DNA of 64,000 nt. Origin: Apus apus. Taxonomy: Eukaryota; Chordata; Aves; Apodiformes; Apodidae. The notes under the pieces were generated by a model. That model made no database searches, was not told the origin of the DNA, and saw nothing but the letters and a program-made list of their open reading frames with translations. The translations under genes and the position numbers were made by a program. Location: positions 12,754,001 to 12,818,000 of the forward strand of contig NC_067290.1 in the NCBI RefSeq assembly GCF_020740795.1, given 5' to 3'. Shown here piece after piece: positions 24,215-34,660 of the stretch. Position 1 is the first letter of the stretch. The number at the start of each line of letters is the position of its first letter.

Positions 24215-24960
24215 TGGGTGAGGGGTCCCGGGAGGATGTCGGGCCGTGCGGGGGGGTGGGCGGAGGAGGCTGCAAAGGGGGCGGGGAGCCCCGGCCGGCG
24301 CTGAGGGCTGGGGCCGAGCGGGATGGACCGGCGGGGCGGAGGGGGGGCCGGGGGCGGGGTAGGGGCGCTCGGCCCCCCCCCCTTTCCCCACTGCCCGCCC
24401 CCGCGGCAGCGCGACTCGGCGGCGGCTGCAGACGGGGACGGCGGCGGCGCCGCGCAGGTAGGAGCGACCCCAGCACCGGCACCGCGACCGGGCGGCGGGG
24501 ACCGAGCTGTGGGGACGTCGGTGCGGGGGCAGGAGCGGGCGCGGGGCGGATGCGGGGTGAGAGCGGGCAGCGGGGCCGGAGCCTGCCCGGCCGGCACTGG
24601 CCCTGGCGGGAGCATCACCGGCGTGGGCAGCAGAGGAGCCGGGATCGCCCCGTTTCCGCTCCGGCTGCCTCTGGCCGGTGGCGCTGGGCTGGAGCCAGGG
24701 ACGGATCCTGCACCGGGAGCCAAGGGGGAGGGAGGCGGTTGTCGCCGGCCGGGAAGATGAGGCTCCCGGGCTGGAGGGTTGGTGGTCCCGGGGACGTCTC
24801 GGGATGATGGGGGGGCTTCCTGGGTGCCACACGGTGAGCGGGGTCGTGGGATGCTGGGGGCTGCCGTGGGCTCGGGGCGCTGGCAGAGCGGCGGCAGGTG
24901 GATTTGAGGTACAGCTCGGTGACCCTTTGGCCGCTTGCTGTGTCCCTCTACGTCCTCAGC
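24215..24960 (+). promoter_or_regulatory. CpG island, candidate promoter and first exon of a non-coding transcript
   Basis: The segment is extremely GC- and CpG-rich, unlike the CpG-poor flanks. It contains GC-box-like GGGGCGGGG and GGGGGCGG runs. A good splice donor follows a GCGGCGGCGCCGCGCAG-type exon end, with CAG|GTAGGAGC at about 24457. It lies on the same strand as mir-135a, about 9.3 kb upstream, and no protein gene starts here that I recognise. I therefore infer that it is the promoter and first exon of the primary mir-135a transcript. Alternatives are the promoter of another non-coding RNA, or a minus-strand promoter for an unrecognised gene. Long frames on both strands are Pro/Arg/Gly-rich composition effects. 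Confidence 0.45.
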
Positions 24961-27076
24961 GGTCACCCTTCTGGCCACCGTGGTGGGGACGCGGGGGCCT
25001 GGTGGAGAGCCCACCCGAGTGGGGACCACCCTTGGGGAGCAGGGACCGTGTCCTAGGGCGGCCCAGCCCTTGTCTCCCCTGCACCCCCTCCTCCCCGCAT
25101 AGCCCTGGCCCACGAGGGATCGGCTTCCTGTGGGGGAACAGCTTCTCCCCGGTGGCCTCGGAGGGCTGGCAGGGGCTCCCGGGGCTGCCATCCGTGTGAC
25201 ACGGCCGAGCTCCCCTTTCAGCAACCGGCTGCCGCCTCTTTCCTCTGCAATTTTTTACCCTCCTATCTCCACGTCTACCTCTGCAGCCTCCGGATTCTTT
25301 TTTATCCTTCCCTCTTGTTTCAAGATTCGTGGGTTTGTGTGGTTTGTTTTTCCAGCCTCCCCCCCCCCGCGCCTGTTTTCTCAAACGTACTCTCTCTCGC
25401 TCTAGCCCTCGTCTTTGTTTCAGCTGGGGGGAAAAAAAAAGAAAGAAAGAATTGCTTCCCTTGTGAAGTTGGCCCTGGCAGAGCGAGCCCCTGGAGAGCG
25501 GTGCTGCCCGGGCAGCCTGGGAGCCAATGGCAGCCCCTGCTGCCCTCCTGCCACGGTCCCTAGCACGGGGGAGCAGCCAGTCGCCCCAATAAATACCTGT
25601 CACCGCCCAGGGAGGATGGTATGGGGGTGCCTCACGGCTGGGGGGCACTGGCAGTTTGGTTGAGGATTGCACAGGTACCTCCTGGAGCTGCTTCCCCAGG
25701 GTGGGCTCATCTCCTGGCAAGATTTTCATCACGGGCCCCAGGTCTCGGTTTGGGCATCTCCATCACTCAGGTCTGTGCGTGGTGCTGGTCCTTGGGGGTC
25801 ACGCAAGGCTGGGGACCTTCCTAGGGTTTGGAGGGGCGTGGGGGGAGGGGGGGTGTGTCTCTCGTGTGCGCTGCTATGCTCAGGTTTGCCTTTGTCTGGA
25901 GCAGGGATGGGGGACAGGGGTTGTTGGTCTTTTATTGTCCCTTTTGCATGTGTCTGTGATACCATCCCCAGGAGGGGATCCCGTTTCCCCAAGCTGCCTT
26001 CACTCTGCATCGCTCCTCCTGTGCTGCCGGGATTCACGCCGGCCCCAGGTAAAAGGAGAAGCCGGGACCCATCTGCACTTCCCGCTCCGGTCCTGTGGGC
26101 AGGCTGCCAGATCCTGGCTGCCTTTCCTGCATGGAGAAGCTCTGTGGCTGGTTCTGGCCTCGCCGGCTCAGGTATCGCCTGCTGGATGCTGGCAGCAGAA
26201 TCTGGCTCCTTGTTTATAGGCGAGGGAGTAGTTTTGTCCTTATCTCCGGCTGCTATGGAGGCCAGAGCTAGAATTTCCATGGGATGCTGCGGATTGCTCT
26301 GGGCAGCAGCTGGTGTGGGTGGTATCCCTGGGGGAAGGTGTGGGCACCCCAGGTGGGACGGAGGAGCGACACAAGGTCTGTTGAGTCCAGGGCTGGGCTA
26401 TTGAGGACCACAAGGCTTGACCATAGTTTTATTGTCTGGTTCCTCTGTCTCCCCTCTGCTCCCTCTGGTCCCTTCTCCATCTTGGAGAAGGCAGGAAAGA
26501 GGTGGTGCTCCGGGTGGGTGGCACACACAAGACATGCGGTGTGTTTTGGGGGGGCACAGACACACTAGTGCCTGCAAGATGCCCACACGGATGCCTCATC
26601 TCCTGGAAGTTTTTTTGGAGGATGCAGTTGTGGCTTTGAGCACCTGATGGCTTTGATAATCTGAATAAACCCGGGCTGTGGGGGGAGCAGAGCGCGAAGG
26701 CCCCCAGCCCCACGCCGTGGGGTGTGCTGGCTGGGCCCCCCTGGCCCACCGGTGCCGCCACCAACGCAGCAGCTCCACGGGCTGTGTTTGCAGGGATGAC
26801 GTGTGTGTGGTGACGGTGGGAGGGAGGGTGAGCAGGGCTGAGCAGGAGCAGGAGCCAGGCTGTGACCCAGGGCTGGCCCGGGCAGCACCGCGGGGCCTGT
26901 GAGCCGGGGAGGGGGATGCACTAGGAATGGCACCTTCCTCCGCTCTGCCCCTCTGCCGGCACCCACGCTGCCGAGCCCCAGCACAGGGTGCCAGCCCTGC
27001 CTGCCCTCTCCTAGCAGTTTGAACTCAGCCACATGGAAAGAAGGCTGGGCATAGGGTTTCCTCCCACCTCCCCTTC
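24961..27076. other. Gene-free stretch, possible intron of the primary mir-135a transcript
   Basis: No protein exon was recognised. A polypyrimidine and A-rich patch lies at 25235-25455, including GAAAGAAAGAA at 25441-25451. The region would be intronic if transcription starts at 24.4 kb. Confidence 0.35.
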
Positions 27077-27098
27077 TTTTTTTTTTTTTTTTTTTTTT
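27077..27098. repeat. Poly-T tract
   Basis: Twenty-two consecutive T residues are seen. No A-tailed retroposon body was recognised on the minus strand next to it. Confidence 0.9.
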
Positions 27099-27359
27099 GT
27101 GCTTTTAGGCGAGACATTCCTGAGCGGATATTCGTTGCCGGGCTGGGACACCTCCTGCCAGACAAAACTAATGGGGGAGTTGGTTTGGGATTTTTTTTTT
27201 CCCATGGCTTGACCCTTTGAGTTATTGAAAAGCCAGCTGCTGCTCAGCCCTGCTCAGGGATTCCCATGTGTCTCCAGCCAGTCATTTTGGGCCTGTAGGT
27301 GGTTTGCAAACAAGCCAGCGTGAGTATGTGAGTGGCACCTCGCGCTGTCGTGGTTACCG

Positions 27360-27490
27360 TGGTGGGTTACATGGTTTTGTCTCTATTTCTACCCCTCTAG
27401 GATCAGATGTGTAATTATCAGAATCGGCGAAGTGTAAATCATAAAGCAAAAAGCCGCTGTGAAATATTCATAACTCTGTCCTTAGTGAAG
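27360..27490. promoter_or_regulatory. Candidate conserved non-coding element between CpG island and mir-135a
   Basis: Motifs in order are GTGTAATTATCAG, AATCGGCGAAG, GTAAATCATAAAGC, AAAAGCCGCTG and GAAATATTCATAAC. The density of AT-rich factor-like motifs with preserved CpGs is high. The start is preceded by a pyrimidine tract and CTCTAG, so a non-coding exon beginning at 27401 is an alternative. No long open frame accompanies it. Confidence 0.38.
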
Positions 27491-28739
27491 GGTCAGTCTT
27501 TGGAGCTGGGAAGTCCAGAGGAGTGCTCTGCTGCCACCCCATTGCCTGACCACCATCCTTTCGTATACCATCCCTTCATCTACCATCCCATCATGCCATC
27601 ACCCACTGTCCCGTGGCCCACCCAGCTGGTGGCAGGGGCAGAGAGGGGAGATGCAGGCAGGCAGGCAGCGGGTGACCTTGTGCTGTCCCTGCTGTCCTGC
27701 TCTGCTCCACCACCTCTTATTTTTGTCCAGGCACTGTAGACATCCATGAAAGCTGTAATCTGCAAAGCCCCGGGGGGCTCCACACTGAGCTGGCTGCTAT
27801 TGTCCCCGAGACAAAGAGGGACAGGCAGGCAGATTACCTTGGGCTTTATTTTTCAGCTGGGAGCAAAGAAAAGCCTTAAATGAGCTGGCTGCTGGGAGGG
27901 ATTGCACTGGAGCCCCCATGCTCCATTTCCTCCCCAGAAGCCACAGGACCCTGCCTCTTGCTGCCCTGTCACTCCTTGCCCTGGCTTGCGGGGCGAGTGG
28001 TGGCTCCCAGCTCCCCCACAAAGCCCCAAGGCCAGGCAAAGTTTTTGGCTCAGGGCTGGGGCTGCCTTGCAGCACCCTCACCTTCTCAGGGCACATGGCA
28101 CCTGGGGTTGGTGGCCAGGAACAACTTGATGCGTATGGGACCCATCTTGCACCCGTCACCTCTGTGCCCTTCCAGGTTGTATCAGCCATGGGCAGAGGGC
28201 TTGCAAGGTCCCATCCTGCACGGCTCAGCACCCGTGATCCTCTCCATGCCAGAGGCTTCATCCCCAGCCAGGCTGGCCCTGTGCCGAGACGGCACCGCCG
28301 TGGAGAGGGGCAGGTCCCCTCCATATGGTGCCCTGGCCAGCTCCCAGTGCTGGGGCAGGTGCTCTCTCGTCTGGGCTACACAAACCCCTTTTGTCAGCAC
28401 CCACAGGGTTTCCCTCCCCAGACAGGGACCTGCACCAGCCCTGGCTGCTCTCCTCACCCCAGCACCATCGGGAGATGGCTCCACCCGGCCAGACACGACT
28501 GTGACTCCCTGGGGCTCCCGGCAGAGGATGCTCTCTGTGCCACCTTGGCACTTCCCGGGCAGCCCTGCTGCCGACAGCCACCCTGGGTGGGTTTTGTCAA
28601 CCAGCCACTGAAGTGCTGATGGTTTTATGCTGACAATTGTTTCCCCCGGTGCCACCACCATGTGCTGGCGAGCGGTGCTGGCTGTGACCCCGCCAAGCCC
28701 AACTCCGCTGCCGCAGCCTGGGGAGCTGAAGGCAGAAGC
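27491..28739. other. Gene-free GC-rich stretch
   Basis: A short imperfect ACCATCCC(A/T)TCATCT repeat lies at 27550-27605 and GGCAGGCAGGCAG at 27656-27668. No gene was recognised. Confidence 0.45.
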
Positions 28740-28890
28740 AAACCCCACGTGGAGTTTAATTATTGGCTTTCTTCCTTAACAGAGTGCATTGGCTGACCTT
28801 AATGCAATTAATTAGGGCTTAATCAACTTCTGGTGGCTCAGCACAGCACACAGTGATTCCTTCCTTTCCAGGAGGGTTTATAAGAGGTTA
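28740..28890. promoter_or_regulatory. Candidate conserved non-coding element
   Basis: The island contains GTTTAATTATTGGC, AATGCAATTAATTAGGGC and CTTAATCAAC within 80 bases, then a less biased tail. It is a compact homeodomain-like cluster in GC-rich DNA. Confidence 0.3.
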
Positions 28891-31589
28891 AAGCAGCAGA
28901 GGAGGGATGTGATGTAGCCTGCAGGCTCACTGGGGATGTGCTGGCAAGTGGAGCCCCATGAACTGGGCACTAGGACAAAACTCATGTGTCCTCCCAGGCT
29001 GGGCTTGTTGCTGGAGGTACTGGTAAGGGCAGGTGGGAGGTGAGTTGGGCTCAAGGGCTGTGCCCAAGGTGGTGCCTCTGTATGGCATTGCTTGTGTTGC
29101 TTGGTTTTGACATCACCCTGAGCTCAGGGATGGCTTCTGCAGGGCTTACCCCTGTACCTTGCATTGGGCTAGGATTTTCATGTTCTCTGGGTGCTCTCTG
29201 CCTAGTGATGGGGCTATGGCTGGGTTGTGCATCCAGCAGCTGCTGCTGGGTGGCTCCTAGGTTTGCAACAAGGGTGCTGGGGATTGTGTGCTGGGAAGGC
29301 TCTTCACCCCCCTATAGCAGGCATTAGCCCTGGAGACAGGAAAGGAGCTGTCAGTCCCTGGCTGCCCCTAGGCAAGGAAACTCCTTCCTCTCCCTGCCCA
29401 GTGGCATTTAATAATAGTGCTAAGTAATATTGCAGGATGTCCCTAGTACCTCTGGTATGGGTCCCTGGCTCTGCACCCCATGGCTTTCTCAGTTTGCCAG
29501 CTGGGTGCCCCATTGGCCTTTGGAGCCCTTAAATAGTGACTGAGGCACAAATGTCCAGCATAAGGATTTATTTGCATGCCTTGAGTTTCCAGCTGCTGGC
29601 TTTTAGTTTTCCAAGCCAGTGGGCACCTGTTGGTGACAGGGAGGCCCGTTCCTGGGCTACTGACTTCATCTGAGGATGAAGTGACTCAGCCTTGGTGTAG
29701 CACAAAGGTGGGTGTCCTTGTGCAACTGGTGGCATCTCACAGTGTCTGCTGTGGCTGTGGGATCAGGGCTGTGGCATGTTCCACCATGTGTTCTTGTATC
29801 CTGTGTGCTTTGTAGCCTTCCTGCTGGAGCCCTGGTGGCTCCTCTTCTGTGGTGGCATGTGTTCCCCGTTTCCTTGGGTCCCTGTGTCCTTTGCTGTCCC
29901 CCACCTTGGGGGTTGTGCCACCAAGCCCCCCTTCTGTGGGCAGCCCAGTGCCAGTTCTGGGAGGTGGCAGCACGAGCTGTGCCAGTTGCTGGCTTGTTTG
30001 CTTTGGTGCCAGTTCATTAATATCAAAGAGCTAATTAAGATTCTGCAGCCCTTCCCACCCAGCCCTCTCCTTTGGAGGCTGGAGGATACTTCTTGTCTGC
30101 AGGATTTCACTGCAGCCCTGTGTAGAAAGGATTCAGCCCTAGTGTCTCCCATGCCTGGTGGTTTGTGTCCCTTTTTCTGCTCTCAGCTTAATCCACGTGG
30201 CTAAAGCCCCTTGAAGCCTGGCAAATGGGAAGTGATATTTGCCAATAATCCCTCTGCCCCCTGGGCAGGCTTCTCATATTATGGGTTATTAAAAAACCAA
30301 AACCCAGGCAGCAATAACTATGGACTGGGGAGAGCCCAAGCACAGGTTGTTCCTGGGCAAACCCCACCCAGCAGAAGAGGTAGAAGCAGCATGGCACAGC
30401 TGGATATTGGGAGCATCTCCAGGCACAGCCCAGCCCCTCTTGCAAATAGAGAAGGGATGAGTCTTGATCCTCTTGCTCCCTGGGTGGTGAGTGGGGATTC
30501 CCATAAGTCACAGATTAAATCCTTTTGCTCCCTGTGGAGGCTGTGGGGAGCCCCAGGGGGGGTGGAACAACCCCTGTGATCATTTATTGGGGCCCCAACC
30601 CTGGTGCCAGCCTCCTGCAGCTTCGGTGTCTTACCCATCACTGGGGCTGGGCAGGGGCAGCTCCTGTGCTGGCATCTCATGGGAACAGCATAGAGCCAGC
30701 ACTAGTCACCTGCCATCTCCCTTAAGACAAAACCAGCCTCTGCTCCCTATTTTTTTGCTTTGCAGGGCAAAAAAAGTTTTCTCAAAAGAAAACTTGCCCT
30801 GAATTGAGGATGCTCTTTGCTCTGGGACAGGGCAGTGGTGCAGCTCTAGCCTTTTCCAGGCCTGGCAAGGAGCAGCCTGAAGTCTTGCTTACTCAGGGAT
30901 GGATTTGTCCCATGGGAAATTCAATCCATAAAAGATCTGTGCTTAGTTGCATGTATTATTTTTTCTGCAAAAAGACTGATTTCCCTGCAAGAAGTCTCAA
31001 GTGCAGCTTGAAACATTTCATTGCATGGGTAGGGGGGTTTCCTTCTGGTTTTAAGTCAACATTTCCTCTTAAAATGTCACTCAGGGAATGCTGCTTTTTT
31101 TAAAGTAAAAGTCTGTGATGACATTTTAAGTGGAGAAGAAAATTGCTGCTTCGTTTCAAAATGTCAACTTTGAGTAGGGTGGGATTGGGGTTTTCTTATT
31201 CCAGCATTTCCCAGGGGAAAAGTGAAATGGTTTCGTCAGACTTGAGTAACTGTTGCCTTGCTGTCACCCCCAAAATAAATCCTTTTTTTTTTTTTGTTAA
31301 CCTGGTAGCATTTTTGCAGCAGAGAAATTTTGCCAGGAGAAGCCATGTCCTGGGAATGGACAGCTCTGTCACAGCCAAACCCAAGCCCTCTACAGCAAAT
31401 TTTCTGCTATCAGACTTCACTGGGGACCTGCAGGAGAGAGCCCATCGCTGCTGGCTGGCTTTGATTGCTGCAAGAGGGATTAACACCACGTCCAGGTTTT
31501 GAAGCTCTCCTCTTTCTGCTTCCCCTATGCCTTGTGCTCCTGGTTTTCTTCTGGTGCAGCTTGTCCTGAAAAATCACTTGTGCTAGATT
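28891..31589. other. Gene-free stretch with small AT-rich patches
   Basis: No exon, RNA or transposon was recognised. Short TAAT-bearing patches occur at 29995-30050 (CATTAATATC, GCTAATTAAGATTC) and 30225-30300 (CAATAATCC, ATATTATGGGTTATTAAAAAACC). These may be minor conserved elements. Confidence 0.4.
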
Positions 31590-31770
31590 AGACTAGAGAC
31601 TGGAGTTATCTCCCTTTATTTATTAGGGCAATTATACCTAATGATTCACATGCTCGTGAAGAGTAATTACTCCCAAATCCAGCACTAGTGGTGTTCATAC
31701 CCAGCCTGGGTATGGTGATTCACATATGCATCTCTTTGTACAAATCATCAAATTATGATCTCTTAATTGC
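31590..31770. promoter_or_regulatory. Candidate conserved non-coding element with palindromic homeodomain site
   Basis: A perfect 12-base palindrome GAGTAATTACTC lies at 31661-31672. It is preceded by TTTATTTATTAGGGC, CAATTATACC and CTAATGATTC, and followed by ATCATCAAATTATG. Palindromic TAATTA cores are typical of homeodomain dimer sites. It lies about 2 kb upstream of mir-135a. Function is inferred. Confidence 0.35.
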
Positions 31771-33719
31771 TGATTTGGTTTGGAGGGGGTTACAAAGTGA
31801 TGGGGGACTGGGTGGCACCATCACTGTGCCTGGCTCACTCCTTTGGTGTGGTCACTCGCCTGCTTTCCCCCCCACTCTGTCACTGCTTTCTTCCTGTGTG
31901 GTTTTTGCTGGGGATTTTGGTTGGGTTGAGCCCCTCAAGCTGTGGGATTTGTGGTGGGTTTTTTTGTGTGTTTTTTTTTTTTTTTTTTTTCAAGAGCTGC
32001 TCTATCTGATCTGGCCATTGCCATGGCACCAGCCTGCTGGGGGAGAGCTGGGGCTGCCTCTATCAGAGCTGCCCCCTCCAGGGTGGGGATGACCTCTCCA
32101 TTCTCCCAAAACTTAGCAGTGATGTGGCTCAGCTGTCACCTCTTCACAGCTTGGAGCAGGTGGGTGAGAGCTCATGAAATGCTGACGTGGAAAGCCAAAC
32201 CCTTTGCCAGGTTTTGCACCAAAAAAGGCACCTTGCTTCAAATTGCACAGTGTGGGGCAGCTGCCAAGGATTGCTACCTCCTTCCCCAGAGTTGGGCAGC
32301 CCCCTGTCTGCCCTGCCCCAGGGAGGGTACACCTGGGACCACCCCTCCACCATGCAGGGAAGGAGCATTCCACCAGGGATGATGTATGGAGTCCAACCTG
32401 CGAAGCTGCTCTGGCCTTGGGAGAAACCCTGGCCCTGGGGACAAGGGTTTCTGGGGGTGTTTTGAAGGATGTTGATGCTTCCCAGTGCTGCTGTGTGGCT
32501 TGGAAGGGTAAGCTGGAGCTGAAAGTTCTTCCTTGTGGGATAAGGGAAACCTGAGGTGATGGCTCTGGGGTGACTCTGCCTCCTGGGTACCGCCCAAGGC
32601 AAGGCTGTGGTGCTCAGCAGGAGGCTGGTCATCAGTTGTGGTCTCCTGGGCCAGAGAAAAGCTTTTTCCTGCGCCCTCAGTAAGCAGAGCGTGGCCGTGC
32701 AGTGCTGCCTTGCTCTTGTTTAGCTTAAAAGCAGCTTTTCCCTTCTGAGTGCATGCCAGGGCAGTGTTGCACAAGCCCACACGCCTCACCCATCCCCTCC
32801 TGTCATGGTCACTGCTCTGGGTCTCCCACCCTATGGATGCTGGAGTCACTGCTGGGTTGTGAGCAGCTTCCAGAGAAAGGCTGGTAGACAGCAGGCAGCA
32901 CAAGTCCCTCTTTCTGCTGGCCACCACTTGGCTTTGTCCCCAGCTTGCTTGGGTGGGCTCCTGCTGGAGCCTGCTCTGGTCTCCCCCCTATGCCCACAGT
33001 AGCTGTGCTGGCACACTTGGGAAGCATTCACTGTGGCAGTGGCTCCCTGCTTTCGTTCCCACCCCAAGTCCACCTTAGCAGAAGATCCATGCTCCTTTGT
33101 GCTGGTCCCTGGCCCCCTGTCAGAGCTCCTGCAGGCAGCCAGCAGCTGCTCCTCTTGGGCTGCCAGGGGGATTTGTGTGCTGGCAGCTCCATGGGCTCTC
33201 TTCTTCTTGGTCAGATGGGGAGGATGCTCTGACTGCTGTGCGGAGGGGCCTGGCTCCTTTTGTTCTCCACCCCTGCTGTTAGTGATGGGGCTGGAGGGTT
33301 GTGGTGCCCATTGCCTTGGTGGGGCTGATAAAGCCCTGGGGATGGCAGGAGTGCAAGCAGAGGGTCCCCATGCTAGAAGATTCCCCCCGAGGGTGATGTT
33401 CTGGGATGGGCAGAGGGGAGATCTGGGAGTATCATAGGGTGAGTCTTGTCTCAGCTCCAAGGGGAGCCCTGATTTGGGGAACCTTCATTAGCTGGGAATG
33501 CTGGGAGAAAGTGCTGATTCCCCACAGGACTCCCTCTCCAGTGGCTCTAGGGCCTCCCACACTTTCTCCTGGCAGATGCATTGCCTCTCCTCTCTGATGC
33601 TCCTCTGTCTTCCCACAGACCCCACAAAGGGACTTGGGGAGGCTCCCCAGGACCTGGCCGCATCACGGTGGGGGCTGCAGCAGCTGGTCCAGAGGGACTG
33701 GCCTGTCATCCCACCAGCA
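31771..33719. other. Gene-free stretch upstream of mir-135a
   Basis: T-rich tracts run from 31959 to 31990, with 20 uninterrupted T residues at 31971-31990. No coding exon was recognised. The region would be part of the primary mir-135a transcript if that starts at the CpG island. Confidence 0.4.
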
Positions 33720-33724
33720 TGGAG

Positions 33725-33828
33725 GAACCTGCAGCCTGCTGTCTTGTATGGCTTTTTATTCCTATGTGATTATACATTCCACTTCATATAGGGATTGAAG
33801 CCGTGCAATACGCCGGGGTCCTACAGCG
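33725..33828 (+). ncRNA. MIR135A1: mir-135a precursor hairpin (mir-135a-1 orthologue)
   Basis: The mature miR-135a-5p sequence is present at 33747-33769 (seed ATGGCTT, ending CCTATGTGA). The matching 3' arm, TATAGGGATTGAAGCCGTGC, is at 33787-33806. The two pair through a loop of about 17 bases (approximately 33770-33786). The 5p arm matches the human mature sequence as I recall it; the 3p arm differs at one internal base (GAAGCC for GGAGCC) and in its terminal bases. Position decides the paralogue: it lies beyond the 3' end of GLYCTK and on the opposite strand to it, as human MIR135A1 does. miR-135a is known as a repressor of targets in Wnt/BMP signalling and brain patterning. Its transcript probably starts upstream on the plus strand. 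The ends of the hairpin are approximate. Confidence 0.95.
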
Positions 33829-34309
33829 GAGAACAGCCCCTGTGTCACAGAAGGCAACCTCAGAGGAGCCACCAAAGCACCCTGGGTGCTGGAGGAGGGT
33901 TCCTGGCCTCAGACCAGGCTCTGTCCTGCATCCTGGGCTCCCTGGCCCTCGCAGGGGGCAGGTGAGGGGTGCCAAGCTGTTTTTGGGTGAGGCCAGCACA
34001 AGCCCACCTCTTGCACTCCATCCCATTGCAAGGGTGGGCCTGCTTCTGCACCATGTCTGCTGAGGAGAGCCCTGGTGACTGTGCTGGTGGGCTCAGCCCT
34101 AGGATGAGGAGGTCCCCCAGTCTTGTTTTTGCCCCCTCACTGTCCCAGGAGATGGGTGACAGCCTCCCAGTGAGGGAGGGCACTGGAAGGAAGTTCTGCT
34201 GCCAGGTGAGGAAAAAAGGAGGAGGAAGGACCTGGAGAATGGCCACGTCAGCAAGGGCTGCCCCAAGCACGGTGCTCTTCAAAGTTTCTCAAGAGGCCTC
34301 AGCTGCTCT
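33829..34309. other. Nothing recognised downstream of mir-135a
   Basis: GC-rich sequence without exon or repeat signals. Confidence 0.4.
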
Positions 34310-34660
34310 TTCAAGGTTTGTGTTAAATCTGTCACATTAGCGAAAATAGTGAAAATTACTTGGCTTGTGGAGATGAAAGGCAGCCCCTTCGATCCCTCCA
34401 TAAAGGAAGGGCCCCATTAACACCTAGTGAAATATTAGCCATTAATCAGGCTCTGTGCAAAATAAAACCATCCACATTTATCATTATTGGATCCTTAATG
34501 AAGTGATAATGGGAATGCTGGGGAGCTGTGATATTAATGTCTCCTAAGAGGCAAGAGTAGAGCCGAGGGCAGCAGCCAAGATTTTTAATTTACTGCCAAA
34601 AGCTCGTGCTGTTAATAAGGCCGTTACTTCTGGCCATTAGCTCAGTTTGGCTACGAGCAG
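34310..34660. promoter_or_regulatory. Candidate conserved non-coding element 0.5 kb downstream of mir-135a
   Basis: This is the longest AT-rich, motif-dense island in the window. Motifs in order are AGCGAAAATAGTG, CCATTAACACC, AAATATTAGCCATTAATCAGG, CATTTATCATTATTGG, CCTTAATGAAGTGATAATGGG, GATATTAATG, TTTTTAATTTACTGCC and GTTAATAAGGCCGTTAC. Many TAAT/ATTA cores, GATA-like sites and scattered CpGs occur without any open frame. Its closeness to the microRNA makes it a good candidate cis-regulator, by inference only. Confidence 0.42.

Noticed and set aside
23944-25224. 426-codon minus-strand open frame across the CpG island
   Set aside because: It is Pro/Arg/Gly/Ala-rich, overlapped by long frames on the other strand and partly over the minisatellite. 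It has no domain. GC-rich DNA lacks stop codons by composition.
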